Assembly (NCBI RefSeq): GCF_029633865.1
Contig: NC_079222.1
Span: 35,136,487 to 35,200,486, forward strand
From: Lampris incognitus
Lineage: Eukaryota; Chordata; Actinopteri; Lampriformes; Lampridae
Direction: 5' to 3'
Length of the DNA stretch: 64,000 nt
Every line of letters starts with the position of its first letter. Positions within the stretch are counted from its first letter, which is position 1. The notes below the pieces were generated by a model. The model saw only the letters and a program-made list of their open reading frames with translations, ran no database searches and was not told the DNA's origin. A program made the translations under genes and the position numbers. Shown here one piece after another: positions 25,901 to 40,900 of this stretch.

Positions 25901-28900
25901 ACAACACATATAGCCAAACTAAAAAGACATATATCCAAACTAAGAACACATTTATCCAAACTAAGAACACATACGCATATCCAAACTAAACACATATATC
26001 CAAATCAGGAAACTTTTTTTTTTTTTTGAATCCTGTATTGTATACATTGCTCTTATAATTCATTTCTTAATTTTGCAATTACGGAATATTTACTGTTTTT
26101 TTTTTATTTGTATTTCTGATTTTTCCCATTTTCTCCCAATCGATCCCTATTTTAGTTCAAACACCCACCCTCGTACTACATGCGTTCACCAACTGCATCT
26201 CTCCGGCCGGCAGTCTCGAAGGAGACGCCTCGCCACTTTCGTGACAAGGCGACTCCAGGCCGAACCACTGTTTTTTCTGACACACCCAGTGACGCATTCA
26301 TGTGACGAACACAAGCCGACTCCGCCCCCCTCCCGAAGACAGCGTAGCCAATTATTGCTGCTTCATCGAGTCCGGCCATAGTCGGATCTGACGAGACCAG
26401 GGCGCGAACCCCAGTCCCCAGTGGGCAACTGCATCGACACAAAGCTGATGTTTAGACCGCTACACCACCGCGGGCCCGGAATGTTTACTGTTTGAAAACA
26501 TATCTGTATTTAACAATGGCTGAATAGTGTATTTAAATCAATAAGGAAATTCGAGCGATACAATTCAAATAGTGTATAAAAACATTATGTCCACAGTGAT
26601 CATGTTAGGTACAAGGTTATCATATGTGGAAGCCTTTTACATGAAATGTTTATAAATATAATAAAACATAAAGAACAAACCTTGCAGGAACATCTAACAA
26701 ACTAGCATATCAATATAATCAGCGCCTTTGAGCATTGCCATACTTGGAATAGTCACAGAAAAACATCCTGACCCAAATAAACTCTACGATCAACACTGAA
26801 TCCAGGGATGGAAATATTTTCATTAAAAGTATACAAGGGACAACCTTGGCGGAGTCCGACACCCACCGAAAACGTGTTTGACTTTATGCCGAGAATACAG
26901 ACACAGCTCTCACTTTGGTTATAAAATGACCGGATGGCTTATAGCAACTGCCCCGGTACACCATACTCCTGCAGCACCCCCGACAAAGTGCCCCGGGGTA
27001 CACAGTCATAAGCTTTCTCCAACTCCACAAAACACATGCAGACTTGCTGGTCAAACTCCCATGCCTCCCTCAGCACTTCCGCAAGAGTAAAGAGTTGGTC
27101 CGTTGCTCAACGGCCAGGACGGAATCCACATTGTTCGTCCTGAATCCGACATTCGACAATCGGTCGGAGCCTCCTTTACAGCACCCTAGAGTAGACTTTC
27201 CCAGGGAGGCTTAGCAGTGTGATGCCCCAATAATTGGAGCACACCCTCCGGTCCCCTTTTTAAATGTGGGAACCACCACCCCAATCTGCCACTACACAGG
27301 TACTGTCTCAATCGCCACGAAACACTGAAGAAGAGTGTCAGCCAAGACAGCCCAACAATGTCCAGAGCTTTCAGCATCTCAGGGCGAATCTCATCCACAC
27401 CCGGCGTCTTGCCACCGAGGAGCTTCTTAACTACTTCAGAGGCCTCTGTCAGGGATATGGGTGGGGCTTCCCCCAAATCTTCAGACTCTATCTCCTCCAC
27501 AGAGGATGTGTTAGCCGGGTTCAGGAACTCATCGAATTGTTCTTTCCACTGCCCGACAACATCCCCGGTCCAGGTCAGCAGCCTGAGTCAAGCCTTGCGT
27601 CCCCTTCCGGAGTCGCCAAATGGTTTGCCAGAACTTCCTTGACGCCAACCGAAAATCCCTCGCTATGGAGGAGACTCACTGCTTCAGGAGACCCCTGGGC
27701 CAACCAAGCCTGAAAGGCCTCCTTCTTCAGCCTGACGGCTTCCCTCACCGCCGGTGTTCACTAGCAGGTTCTTAGGTTGCCACTTCGACAGGCACCGATG
27801 ACCTTATGACCACAGCTCCTACCTGCTGCATATGCAATAGAGGCTTTGAACATGGCCCACTCAGATTCCATGTCCCCGGCATCCCTCAGGATACATGAAA
27901 CCTCTTCCAGGGGCGGGAGTTGAAGACCTCACGGACAGGAGCCTCCATCACACATTCCCAGTTCACCCTCACTACATGTTTGGGTTTGCCAGGTCTGTCC
28001 GGCAGAGTACTCCACCATCTGATCCAACTCACCACCAGGTGGTGATCAGTTGACAGCTCTGCTCCTCTCTTCACCCAATTGTCCAAAACATACGGCCGCA
28101 GATCTGATGATATGACCACAAAGTCTATATTCGATCTTCAGCCTAAGGTGTTCTGGTACCTAGTACACTTATGAACTACCTTATGTTCAAACATGGTGTT
28201 TGTTACGAACAATCCATGACTTGCACGGAAGTCCAATAACAAGGCATTGCTCAGGTTCCGATCGGGGAGGACGTTCCTCCCAATCATGCCCCTCCAGGTT
28301 TCTCCACCATTGTCCCCGTGAGCATTGAAGTCCCCCAGCAGAACTATAGAGTTCCCACGTGGAACCCTATCCAGGACACCACCCAGAGACTCCAAGAAGG
28401 CCAGATACTCCAAACTGCTATTCAGTGCATAAATACACACAACAGTCAGAGCCTTCCCCCCAGCAACTCGCAGTCGTATAGAGGCGACCCTCTCATTCCC
28501 CGGGGAGAACTCCAACACAGTGGCGCAGTATCCCTACCTGCCCGGCGACTGTCAATTTGGCTAACTCCGGAAAAGTAGAGTCCAACCCCTCTCCAGGAAT
28601 TTGGTATCAAGAGTTTTTTGACAGATAAGTTTATTGACATATCTCATATTGACTCATCTTAGATGAGTGATGAAACATATGTCAATAAATGCATCCAGGT
28701 GAGCTCAACCTTCTTTGATAATAATAAAAACATTGCCGTAGCCTGACCTCTTACCTCCTTGTAGCGGCACATAGATGATTCGGTAGCCATCCACTTGGGA
28801 GTGAGGTGTGGTCCAGTGAACCAATGCTGACGTGTCAGTCACTTCGGAGAAGCGAATTCCTCTTGGAGAACCTAAGCCTAAAAAAAGGTGTAAATGGGTA

Positions 28901-31900
28901 AAGGATAGAGAGGCACAAAGAAGAGAGTTTAAGACAGGTAAACGTGCAACGATCTCACAGACAGCCAAATTCCACTCAATGGATAAAATTTCATCTCAGT
29001 TAATGGTGGGTTTCAACATGGGGTTAGACATGGGGTTAGACCTCCTCTTGAGGAAGGATTTTGATTAGTGGTAGGACCAGATCTTGAAAGGGCAAGTGTC
29101 CCACCCATGGTGAGTTTACAAATGTAGTTAGTATGACACTACACATTTTTCCCAGTAGTCTTCAAATACCTGTCTGAGCTACCCCAGTAATCGGCTGGGA
29201 GCGCTGCTCCAACGTGACACCATACAGCTCAATTTCATATTCAGTGCCATCCATGAGTCCAGTTAAAACCTTGGTTCTCTGATCACCAAGGACGTTGAAC
29301 TCCCGTGGATGCGCAAACTTTTTGGTGTCTCTTATTTTGATCACAAATCTGTCAAATAAGTCTTCATCAGCCGTCCATGACAGACGAAAACTGTCAGCCG
29401 TGATGTCCGAGACGAAAAGATGCTCGATCTCCGCCTCAGCCTCTGGTTGGAAAGGAAACAAAATGTTGCAACAGGCCAGGTGTTTCTCCTGGCATCTTTC
29501 ATCCAGCACCATTTATCAACTTCTGTGATATGACTGAAGAAGTGGTAGTTGAGTTGGTAAGAAGTCAGAATCAGGCAAGAAAGGCTTCCAAGGGAACATG
29601 AACTCTAGCATGACGGTCTCTGGATCACCACCACAAGTCTGCCATGCTCAGACATCCGTTAGTGAAAAACAACGTAACAAAGGACACAAACAAATAAATG
29701 CATTCCATCAGTTTGTGAGTTTCTGGCTTAATCAAAGGGACAAAACGTTTTTGATATGTGTTTATTGGGGTCAGTCAACATGTTAACATTCCAGGTGTTT
29801 TATCGAATCTGTCGAAGGAGAAGCGAACCCTCTGGTGAGACCAGAGCTCCATGCGTCGCCCAGGCAAGTCTCGGTGCATTCAGTGCATTCAAAGACCACG
29901 AAACAGAAGAGATTAAGGGTTAAATCAACTGGCATTTCATGCTCATAATGCCTCGTTGATCCATCAGTGTTTTCCTACTTGTTCCAGCTTTTAAAATTTT
30001 TGTTCGCTCAGTTTAATCAATTGTTAATTGCTGCCTACTATAATTTTTTTGAGTCACAGGTAAGACCAGCCTGATCAACAACCATTATATAAAGTTGACA
30101 GAGCGCTAAAACTGTTTTAAAGAGATGTTGATGAAGGTAACGACATGATGCTTAATTATCATTCCATGTGTACTGACGTCAGTATCCTTTTGGCTCACTA
30201 ATAAAAAATCTGAGGGAAAACACATTTTAAAATATGAAAACAAACAATCACGCTTGCTCATATTTTGGAGATAAGGGGAAACCCATGGGAACCTCCTATC
30301 TCTTCCCTGTGACAAAGCAGCATACCAAGAAAACAAGAAGAAGGAAGTTGGTAGATTAAGTTGGTGGAGAGGTTTGTTGAGACAGCTGTATTCACCTGAA
30401 GCATCACCATCAAAATGTGACAATGTAGAAGAAGATATCGATCGGCGCTCTTTTAAATCGTTATATACTACAGTAAACTGTATGTGATGCATACATTTAT
30501 TTGTACCTCTTTAACTACTGCCTCCTTACCCGGTCAAAATAACCTGTTTTGAATAACGACTTTTGACCATAAATAATGGTCACGTTATCAGTGTACTTTG
30601 AAATCTATATAAAATCTAAAGGTGTCCTGGGTCGATACAACCGATGAACACCACCACGTCCACTGCAAATTAAAGAACGTAATACGAGGGTTGAATTCTG
30701 TCAGATTGAGATGGTCAAACTTCAGGGCTCAGTCACAAATGTACAGTTTACATAAATATCATCACGGTAAGGCGTTGCACTGTGGGTGGTACCTGTCACA
30801 GCCACTGTGGTCAGCGGCCGAGAGAGCAAGCCTGACCTGGACACCCCGGTCAGCCTGACCTCATAGCCTATGCCGGTGATCAGGCCCCAGATGTCCAGGT
30901 GGCTCTGGTTGCCCGGGACAGTGAACTCATGAGGCTTCAGCAGCCAGCCAGAGTCTGTCACCACTATGTGGAAGTGGCTGAAAGCACCACTAGTGGAGAC
31001 ACCCTCCTGCTGCTGCTCAAACTCCCAGGACACACGGAAGCCGTATGGGGTTACATTCGAAATGGTCAAGTTTTCCACTTTTGGCAAAGGTGCTAAAGAA
31101 GTGGATTTTTTGTTCATTTTCAAGAGAGGAAAAGATGTGGGGAGGAAAACAAGAAGCCATTAGAATATTTGGGGACGATGATGTGTGCAATGGTTGCAAA
31201 GGTACTATCAGTACTACTACCTATTAGTAGGCGCTATTCTTTAAATAACGTTTATTATTAATTTTCCTCTTGCGTGTTAACAAACTCTTACAAACGGCAG
31301 GGGTCGTTGGATTAAAAAGATGGAAGTTCTGCACTGTGTTTTTCCTAAATTAGAGGATTGCAGACATAGCCAGTATTTAGTTGCTGAATAACCCATGTGG
31401 GCACAGGGATGCTAAGACCACCGTAGGGGGACAAGTGTCTATCTAGGAGATGTATCTCAACTCACAAAGGTTTTTTTTTTACCCCCCCCCTCCTTCTCCC
31501 CAATTGTATCTGGCCAATTACCCCACTCTTCCAAGCTGTCCCGGTCACTGCTCTACCCCCTCTGCCAATCCGGGGAGGGCTGCAGACTACCACGTGCCTC
31601 CTCCGATACATGTGGAGTCGCCAGCCGCTTCTTCTCACCTGACAGTGAGGAGTTTCGCCAGGGGGACGTAGCGCGTGGGAGGATCATGCTATTCCCCCTA
31701 GCCCCCCCGACCAGAGGAGGCGCTAGTGCAGCGAGCAGGACACATACTCACATCCGGCTTCCCAACCGCAGACATGGCCAATTGTGTCTGTAGGGGCGCC
31801 CGACCAAGCCGGAGGTAACACGGGGATTCGAACAGCGATCCCCGTGTTGGTAGGCCACGGAATAGACCGCCACGCCACCCGGACGGCCAATCCTCACAAA

Positions 31901-34900
31901 GTGTTTAACGTAAAGCCTTAAAGGAATTTCTAAACACATATATGGATGCTACATACCAAGTACAAAAGATGAGAGTTTGCAGATATGAGTAAAATACGTA
32001 GTACCTGTGATGACATGGGCTAACACGGAAGGAGTGCGCCGCCCGTGAGAGATACCATACAGTTCAATGTCATAGCCTGTGGCATCCACCAGGTTAGACA
32101 CCGTAATGTTAAGGACGTCACCAGGCACCCTGAACTCCAGTGTTTCAAACAGCTGCTCTGAGTCACTGACCCGAACAACGAAGCCATCAAAATGGCCTGA
32201 AATAGTGCTCCAGGACAAGGTGAGGTTATGTGGGTTTACAGATGAAGCAGATATAGCACCCAACTGTGGGACATCCTCTAAACAGAAGAGAATACGGCTT
32301 TTCAGTTAGGTTAAGAGGAACTCAAATTAAAATGAACTTAAGTTTGAGTTGTGGTTTGGTTAGACTCTACGGCTATGTGTTCCGAATGCTATTCATACAC
32401 ATGCAGTGTTAACAAATGCACACATGGTGGTACCTGTTGTAGCTACAGCAAATATCGGCTGTGTATTCTGGCCATCAGTGCTGGCATATAATTTTATGTT
32501 GTAGCTCATGCTCTCTTTAAGCCCAGCCATGACTGTTGAGCGCACATTTCCAGGGAGCGTGCGACCCACTGCCTGAGAGGGCAAAGCAGACTCTCTGACT
32601 TCTATAACAAAGTTATCAAAATCCTTCTCTCCTGTCCTCCACGACAGAGTAAATCTGTCTGAGGTAATGTTAGAAACAGCTAGCCTGGACAAATCAGGCT
32701 CTGCAGCTACAGGGGAAGAAAAGCACAGCGTGCATTCATTTTTTTTGACACGTCAGTCAGGTCTCAAAAATCCAGTGATAGGACATTTGGGTCAGTGCTC
32801 ATAAAGTTGTTTAAAGCACACATGCAAATCTCAGGTTAGCTTGCCTTCAAAATCATTGTAAAATTGGATTTTCTAGTAAACACTGTGAATGCTCTAAGTT
32901 CAGAACGTCATGCGTACAGGCCCAGGGTACACGTTGAAGATGCAGATAATAACTGACAAATTTATAATCAGGGCTGTGCAATATGACCAAAATATCATAT
33001 CTCGATGTCATTCATATCACGATAACAATACATATCACGACATAGGTTATCCATATCACGATAATGATACATATCATGATACAGGTCATTCGTATCACGA
33101 TAATGATACGTATCACAATATAGGTCATTCATACTACGATAACGATACATATCATGATATTCATTCATACCACGATAACGATACATATCACGATATACAG
33201 TGCATCCGGAAAGTATTCGCATCCCTTCACTTTCCCCACATTTTGTTATGTTACAGCCTTATTCCAAAATGGATTAAATCCCTTTTTTTCCCTCATGAAT
33301 CTACATACAATACCCCATAATGACGAAGCGAAAAAGGTTTTGTAGAAATTTTTGCAAATTTATTAAAAATAAAAAACTGAAATATTGCATGTACATAAGT
33401 ATTCACACCCTTTACTCAGTACTTGGTTGAGGCAGTCTTGGCAGCGATTACAGCCTCGAGTCTTCTTGGGTACGAAGCTACAAGCTTGGCACACCTATAT
33501 TTGGGGTATTTCTCCCATTCTTCTCTGCAGATCCTCTCGAGCTCTGTAAGGTTAGATGGGGAGCGTCGCTGCACAGCTATTTTCAGGTCTTTCCAGAGAT
33601 GTTCAATGGGGTTCAAGTCTGGGCTCTGGCTGGGCCACTCAAGGACATTCATAGACTTGTCCCGAAGCCACTCCTTCATTGTCTTGGCTGTTTGCTTAGG
33701 GTCGTTGTCGTGTTGAAAGGTAAACCTTCGCCCCAGTCTGAGGTCCCGAGTGCTCTGGAGCAGGTTTTCATCAAGGATCTCTCTGTACTCTGCTCCATTC
33801 ATCTTTCCCTCGGTCCTGGCTAGTCTCCCAGTTCCTGCCTCTGAAAAACATCCCCACAGCATGATGCTGCCACCACCATGCTTCACTGTAGGGATGGTAT
33901 GAGCAAGGTGATGAGAGGTGCCTGGTTTCCTCCAGACGTGATGTTTGGCCTTCAGGCCAAAGAGTTCAATCTTGGTTTCATCAGACCAGAGAATCTTGTT
34001 TGTCATGGTCTGAGAGTCCTTTAGGTGCTTTCTGGCAAACTCCAAGCGGGCTGTCATGTGCCTTTTACTGAGCAGAGGCTTCCGTCTGGCCACTCTACCA
34101 TAAAGGCCTGATTGGGTGAGTGCTGCAGAGATGGTTGTCCTTCTGGAAGGTTCTCCCATCTCCATAGAGGAACGCTGGAGCTCTGTCAGACTGACCATCG
34201 GGTTCTTGGTCACCTCCCTGACCAAGGCCCTTCTCCCCCGATTGCTCAGTTTGGCTGGGCGGCCAGCTCCAGGAAGAGTCCTGGTGGATCCAAACTTCTT
34301 CCATTTATGAATGATGGAGACCACTGTGCTCTTCAGGACCTTCAAAGCTGTAGAATTTTTTTTGTACCCTTACCCAGATTTGTGCCTCGATACAATCCTG
34401 CCTCGGAGGTCCACAGACAATTCTTTTGACTTCATGGCTTGGTTTCTGCTCTGACATGCACTGTCAACAGTGGGACCTTATATAGACAGGTTTTGGCCTT
34501 TCCAAATCATGTCCGATCAATTGAATTTACAACGGGTGTAATTCAGTCAAGATGTAGAAACATCTCAAGGATGATCAGTGGAAACAGGATGAACCTGAGC
34601 TCAATTTTGAGTGTCATAGCAAAGGGTGTGAATACTTATGTACATTCAATATTTCAGTTTTTTATTTTTAATAAATTTGCAAAGATTTCTACACAACCTT
34701 TTTCACTTTGTCATTATGTGGTATTGTGTGTAGATTGGTGAGAAAAAAAAGGAATTTAATTCATTTTGGAATAAGGCTGTAACATAACAAAATATGGGGA
34801 AAGTGAAGGGGTGTGAATACTTTCCGGATGCACTGTAGTTCATTCATATCATGATAACGATACATATCACGATATATGTCATTCATATCACGATAACGAT

Positions 34901-37900
34901 ACGTATCATGATATAGGTCATTTTCTCTAAATTCAAGGAATAAATAGTTTATATTAAAGACCACGTGGTAAGGCCTATTTCTTTTTACATTTTGAATTCT
35001 ATAATTGACAAATAAAAGGTACTTACTCTGATTTAATTATTTTTCTCTTTTTAATTAGAACCTTTGCGCAAATTTTCAATTAAGCATGTAACAAATTATA
35101 CAATATTAATGCATAAAATATAAAAAGGTAAATGGAAAACGGCAGTCGTTATCTCCTTCAATTTTAAGGTGTGCTGCGGGCAAAAGCCTCTTGCAACGTC
35201 TGAGTCTGGGGTTCGTTTTGCGCACTCGGCTTTGCTTTTGCAGCACTCATCTGTACACTCTCTCCGTACTGTTTGACGTGACTCTTGCGTAGGTGGTAAA
35301 AGAGGCTAGTGGTGTTTGAGTCTGTAGTGGGGACCGGCATGCAAAGTTGCAAAGTATTGTAACGTGCATGGACACGGGTTCGCGTCCCAGCTGTGGCGGT
35401 CCCGGGCTGCCCCCCCAATTCGCTACAGTATGGTTTTCTGGTCGGTGTCAAACTTTTCATACCCAAACCACGTCCATACGATAGAAGTAGCCCCTCTTTT
35501 AGGTACAAGCTCTTCGTTTTGCCCCGGCTAGTCGGAGTCCTTCTGTTCGGAATGACCCCGTTCTGCGTTTAAGTTCACTGTGCCCTCCGTGTTTGTTTGT
35601 ATTGCCTTCATGCAAATTTCCTGCCTGCATCTGCGCTGTGCCAAGAGCGGAAAGGGTCGCCCGAATGACAAAAAAATATTGCGTCATGCCGTGTTCCCAC
35701 CAAACGCGAAGCCAATTTTCGCCTCGCTTTACGTGCGCTAGTTTGGCCGCAGGGTCGAGTACGCGAAACCCCGACGATCAGCTTGCCCTCCGTCTTCTGA
35801 CTCAGCAGACTGCCAGGACGTCAGGAGAATCTCAACGCTGATAGGCTTTCGCCACACAGCGTCACGCGAATTCCTCGCTCAACTCGCGCGAATACGCGAA
35901 TGACGCGAAATTCACATATTTGCGTCTATTCGCATCTTTGCATTGACTCTATATGTCATCCCATCGCGCGAAAGAAATAGCTTCAGGTTTGGCGGGAACC
36001 CAACATACAGAGAGTGATTTGCGATGCACGAAGCAAATGATCGAGCTTAATGTGAAACGATAGACCGTTTTCTATCGCCCCACGATATATATCGTCATAC
36101 CGCACAGCCCTATTTGTAATTATGGAAACATGAATAATCTGGCCATATGAAAGAAAAAAAATGACATGAAATACCTGTTGATGCAACAATACTGATAGCA
36201 TTCGTGCGGGATCCATTCAGTATCCCATAGAGGTAGACTACATAGTCAGTGCTGGGCCTAAGCCCTGTGATGGCGTGGGACATTACATTGCCGGATATGT
36301 TATATTCCTCTGGCTCCCTTAGCCAATCAGAATCAATTATCTCCAGGACATAACCATCAAACTCTCCCCCAGTGCTGTTCCAGGAGATTGAAAAGCTCTC
36401 TGATGTCAAGTTAGACACATATAGCTTGCCAACCACTGGCTCGCTCACTAAAGGAAGAAAGCAGCAACGTTACACTTTCATCAAAGTTTGTTGCCTGGCA
36501 CAGTTTTCCTAGAAGATGCATGGCTAAGTTTCAACAGGAAGTAAGTGATAAATCTTTTGGTCTTATTTTTCATACTGTATGATAATATGTGCAATGTTAG
36601 AGGGCACTCACCACCTCCCACCTGCAATTCTCGATAGTCTGAGTATCTCGATAAAAGATGAAATACGTGCACAAATTTTTTTTTTTTTGCATAAACAACA
36701 GACAGAAAATGGCCTGATGTACTAAAATGGAAAAAATAAAGATGTGCGCTCCACTATAAAAAAATTTCCATTTTGAATTGATCGTTCGTTTTCCCACACT
36801 CAGACAACAGAATTATCAACACAGAATATGAGAGGTGCAAAGCTGTAACGCCCAGGGAAGAAAATATCAAAATACTGACAGTAAAAAAAAGTGGCGGTAG
36901 ATTATTGCTCTGTAATTTAAGGTGAAATGAGTGGAGCGTTGGTTTTTAGTGGCTGAATGACAAGAGATAATAAAATCAAAATGGCTTCCAAGCACAAGGA
37001 CCAAATGACAACCATGCAGCTGTTTATGATGTAGAGGAAATAAATGTTGTCCAGTGTTGCATCAAAGAAACAATGAGAATGACTAAATATGATGAAACAA
37101 AAATCATGCAGTGAGAAATTCACATTCATGTCATTTACATGCACAGAAAACATGCGGTAGGTAGAAAGATAAGGCATCATTCAGATGTAAGACCAAGTGG
37201 TTCCACTGCTACATCTTTGTGTTTACCTTGACAATGACAAGATGATTTAATCATCTGCCACCTGGTAATTCAAGGGGAAATGGAGATATGTATACCATGA
37301 CATTTTCTAATTAGGCGAAGGGATGACAACTGATAACAAAATCTAAAAAATATTCAAATATTTTTTGAATTTTTTTTTCGCTAAATAATCTCAGCATCCT
37401 TCACACATGAACTGATAGGCCAATCTAAATGTCACCATACTCACATACGACGTGAAAACTTAAGGTCTGGCAGCCATTCACAGGCACATGAACGCTCAGG
37501 GTTAATCAGTTATACAGTGAATGAGGGCTGATGGGATGAAATGAGATGGACATGGGCACACTGTGAACTGTGAGATGGCTGTAGTTGAAAGTTGTTTGGC
37601 TTACTTTTGCAATCATTGCAGCACATCAGCATCAAAACTCACCACAATGCAAGGGATGGTATAGAGAGGGGCTTCATGCACTTTGGTAATTGGTATGGAG
37701 GAAGCGGTACGGGGCAAGGGTGGTCATTTGAAGGCCGCCTGCTTGGCTCATTGATGTGATGCGGGTGTTTGAAACCCATCACCCTACCTTCTCTCAGCTA
37801 GACAAAACAGTGGCTGGAGGGTAAGAATGATACATGGCATGTCGGTTAAGGTGAAGCATTACAGTACAATGGGGCCAGGTTGTTGTATAGTTGATGACAA

Positions 37901-40900
37901 AACACAAATAGGGTTATTATGTGCCTTTTATCGTTCCATGCAATGTGGATGCTTAGTGTGATGTAGACATCTCACGGACAGCGAAACAACACAGGTGCTA
38001 GTATGTCAATGAATAGCATGTGTCACATTCTGTATGCATGTAATTTACCCCAGTTGCTGACTGGAATAGAGAGATATCAAAAATCACTGGGGAAAAAAAA
38101 AGAAAAAAAAATAGAAGAGGGGAGAAAAACAGAATTAGAGGTGAGAGTATTGGACACTGCCATTGGCAGGTACCTGTGGTGGCTTCAGTATACACAGGTT
38201 CAAGGAAGGAGCCCTGATGCATCCCATACAGAGCAACCATATAGCTGGTGTTGGGATTCAGCCCAGAGATGCCAAGGCTGGAGGCGTCTCCGGACACAGT
38301 GAGGTTTTGGCTTTCTGCAATTTGCTCCAAGTTTGTTACCTCAATAACAAAGCTCTCATATTCCCCATCCGTGGGGCTCCAGGACACATTGAAGCTGTCC
38401 CACGTAATATCAGAGATGGTGAGGTTCATCACCATAGGCATCGGCTCTTCTGGTAGATAGACAAATGAGAGTGGGGTCAACTTGACGGGTAAGATTGATA
38501 ATCAATGTAATAATCACGCTTTCATAACGTTTCAAGATCTAAACACCACAAAAGGAAATATAAAACCACTGAAAAAGAAGGGACTGAGAGAGGATGAATA
38601 TTGATTAAACTGACATGCAGTTTTACTATTTGAAAAATCAGATGGTCACACAAGCCCCCCCCCCTTTTCTCTCCAAGTGTATTTGGCCAATTACTCTATT
38701 CTCCAAGCCGTCCTGGTCTCTGCTCCACCCCCTCTGCTGATCCGGGCAGGGCTGCAGGCTACCACATGCCTCCTCAGATACACATGGAGTCGGCAGCCAC
38801 TTCTTTTCACCTGACAGTGAGGAGTTTCGCCAGGGGGACATAGCACATGGGAGGATCACGCTATTCCCCCCAGTTCCCTCTTCCCCCCAGACAGGCACCC
38901 TGACCGACCAGAGGAGGCGCTAGTGCAGCGACCAGGACAAATACTGACATCCGGCTTCCCACCCACAGACACGGCCAATTTTTTGTCTGTAGGGACGCCC
39001 GACCAAGCCGGAGGTAACACGGGGATTCGAACCGGCGATCCCCATGTTGGTAGGCAACGGAATAGACCACTACACTACCCGGACGCCCGTAAAGTTAATT
39101 TTACAATGTAAAATTAATGGAATATAGTGCTACTATGCCATGGATTCTGAATAAAAGTATTTCCGTAGTTCAACAACCTCTGCAGAAAATGAAAAACCAG
39201 GCACGGATAAAGTACTGAGACACACAGCACTCGTTCTAGATTGCGTTGGATGTCTATTTCGATGAATATTTGCTTCATGTACCTGTGGTAGCAAAAAGTT
39301 TGAGGGGCAAAGATCGCTCCCCCTCCACCAGCCCATACAATGTGATATCATAGCGTGTCGACGGGAACAAGCCCTCTATCTCAGCGCTCCTGACACTTCC
39401 TGGTACTGTGGTCACGCGGGACTGCGTCCTCCCTGACGGAGCTTTCAGCTCCACCAAGAAGCCATCAAAGGCCTCGCCGGGTGCTGACCAGGCTAGCCTC
39501 ACTCTAGTCGAGGTCACATTTGTGACCACAAGTTCCCCAAACGCTCCCAGACTAGAGCGCTCGGGTTCGGCCCCGGAGGCCGTCCTGCCACTATCAGAGA
39601 CGCCTGGACGCTCGGGGGTTTTAGGACCGGAGGCGGCCGTGGTTTGAGCATCCCTTGTATCCAGAGCAGACGGCGTCGGGAGGTGGTTGGTACTTGCGAT
39701 AACATCTGGAGGGGTAGGTATAGGTGCTATGGTAATTGAAAATATGTCAAAGAAATTACATATGTTACTGGAACGGTCGATGGAACAAAGGAGAAAAAAA
39801 GACAAGTGACCTGCGGATAAAAAATACGGTTAGAAAAAAAATGACATGATAAACTGAAGTTATCAGAAAGAGGAGATTGAATATCAACACTGAACCAAAG
39901 CACAAAAGGATTTTCCTTCCACCCCCTAACATTAGTCTAATTCATTTACATTCATCACCCTTTTCTCCTCAGTTCCTGTCCTTAATTGGTCTTTTTTGAG
40001 TTCTGTGTGTTATTTCATCACTCGTCGGAGACTTATCAACGCTTAAGCCATGGCACGTAATGCATTAATGACACTATAGTCAGTGTTATTAATAGCTGAA
40101 GGTTCTGGGTAGCCCACCGAAGTGGAAGTACACAGTTTTCTTCAAATTGATAGTGAAGCCATGCACAGCTGTTCCCCCTGTTCCCTGGAGAGGAGCCACT
40201 GAGTTTAATGCTGTTTGGGCAGGTGCACTTTCATGGGTCATTATTTCAGCATGCAGTAGTGTCTCGCGTCTTGTGATACTCCTGAAAATCTCTGATATTC
40301 CTGACTGCCACTGGACAAAACCTGTGATGGGGAATTGCAAGCAATGGGTGAAATGGCCGGGATTACTGCCACGGGCCTCTTGAAAATAACGTTGCAGCCC
40401 AAAAAAAATCAGATGCAAGGAGAAATCGATCAAGCTCGTCCTGATTTCTACCCGTTGACACATGCGGTGAGGACCAGTGGCCAAAGGTGAAGATGAAAAT
40501 CTATTTCTGACCATCGTCGTCATGCCATACCAGCCGCTCTTTAGATTCTAGTAAGAGTTAAAATGACAGCTTCCTGTTATTTCGAGTAAGATATTTGCAT
40601 GCAAATAAGATAGCTAGATCTTGAACTCACGTCACTTAATAACAACAAAACAAAGAAAATCTCACCCAGAGGGTGAAGATTCTTTTTTTGACCCCCCCCT
40701 TCCCTTTTTTTCGCCTAAATTGTACTTGGCCAATTACCCCATTCTTCCGCGCCGTCCTGGTCACTGCTCCACCCCCTCGGCCGATCTGGGGAGGGCTGCA
40801 GACTACCACATGCCTCCTCCGATACATGTGGGGTCGCCAGCCGCTTCTTTTCACCTGAGAGTTGAGGAGTTTCACCAGGGGGACATAGCGCGTGGGAGGA

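Larger units (their letters stand above)
32969..36112. mobile_element. hAT-type DNA transposon with nested Tc1 element
   Basis: The termini CAGGGCTGTGCAATATGAC and, inverted, TAGGGCTGTGCGGTATGAC are flanked by tttataat (32961-32968) and tttgtaat (36113-36120), an 8-bp target duplication with one mismatch, as expected for hAT. Inside are a satellite of atatcacgataacgatacat units (about 33000-33195 and 34838-34920) and a minus-strand remnant at 35508-35164 with a BED-finger-like [20 protein letters not shown]. There is no intact transposase. It occupies the intron between cassette exons 4 and 5 of tnc. Confidence 0.8.

Noticed and set aside
25255-26010. Possible CRISPR-like array
   Set aside because: Units are contiguous with no spacers, and the DNA is vertebrate.
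40089-40523. 144-codon minus-strand ORF between cassette exons 1 and 2
   Set aside because: No FNIII features, no suitable splice sites and no recognisable domain.
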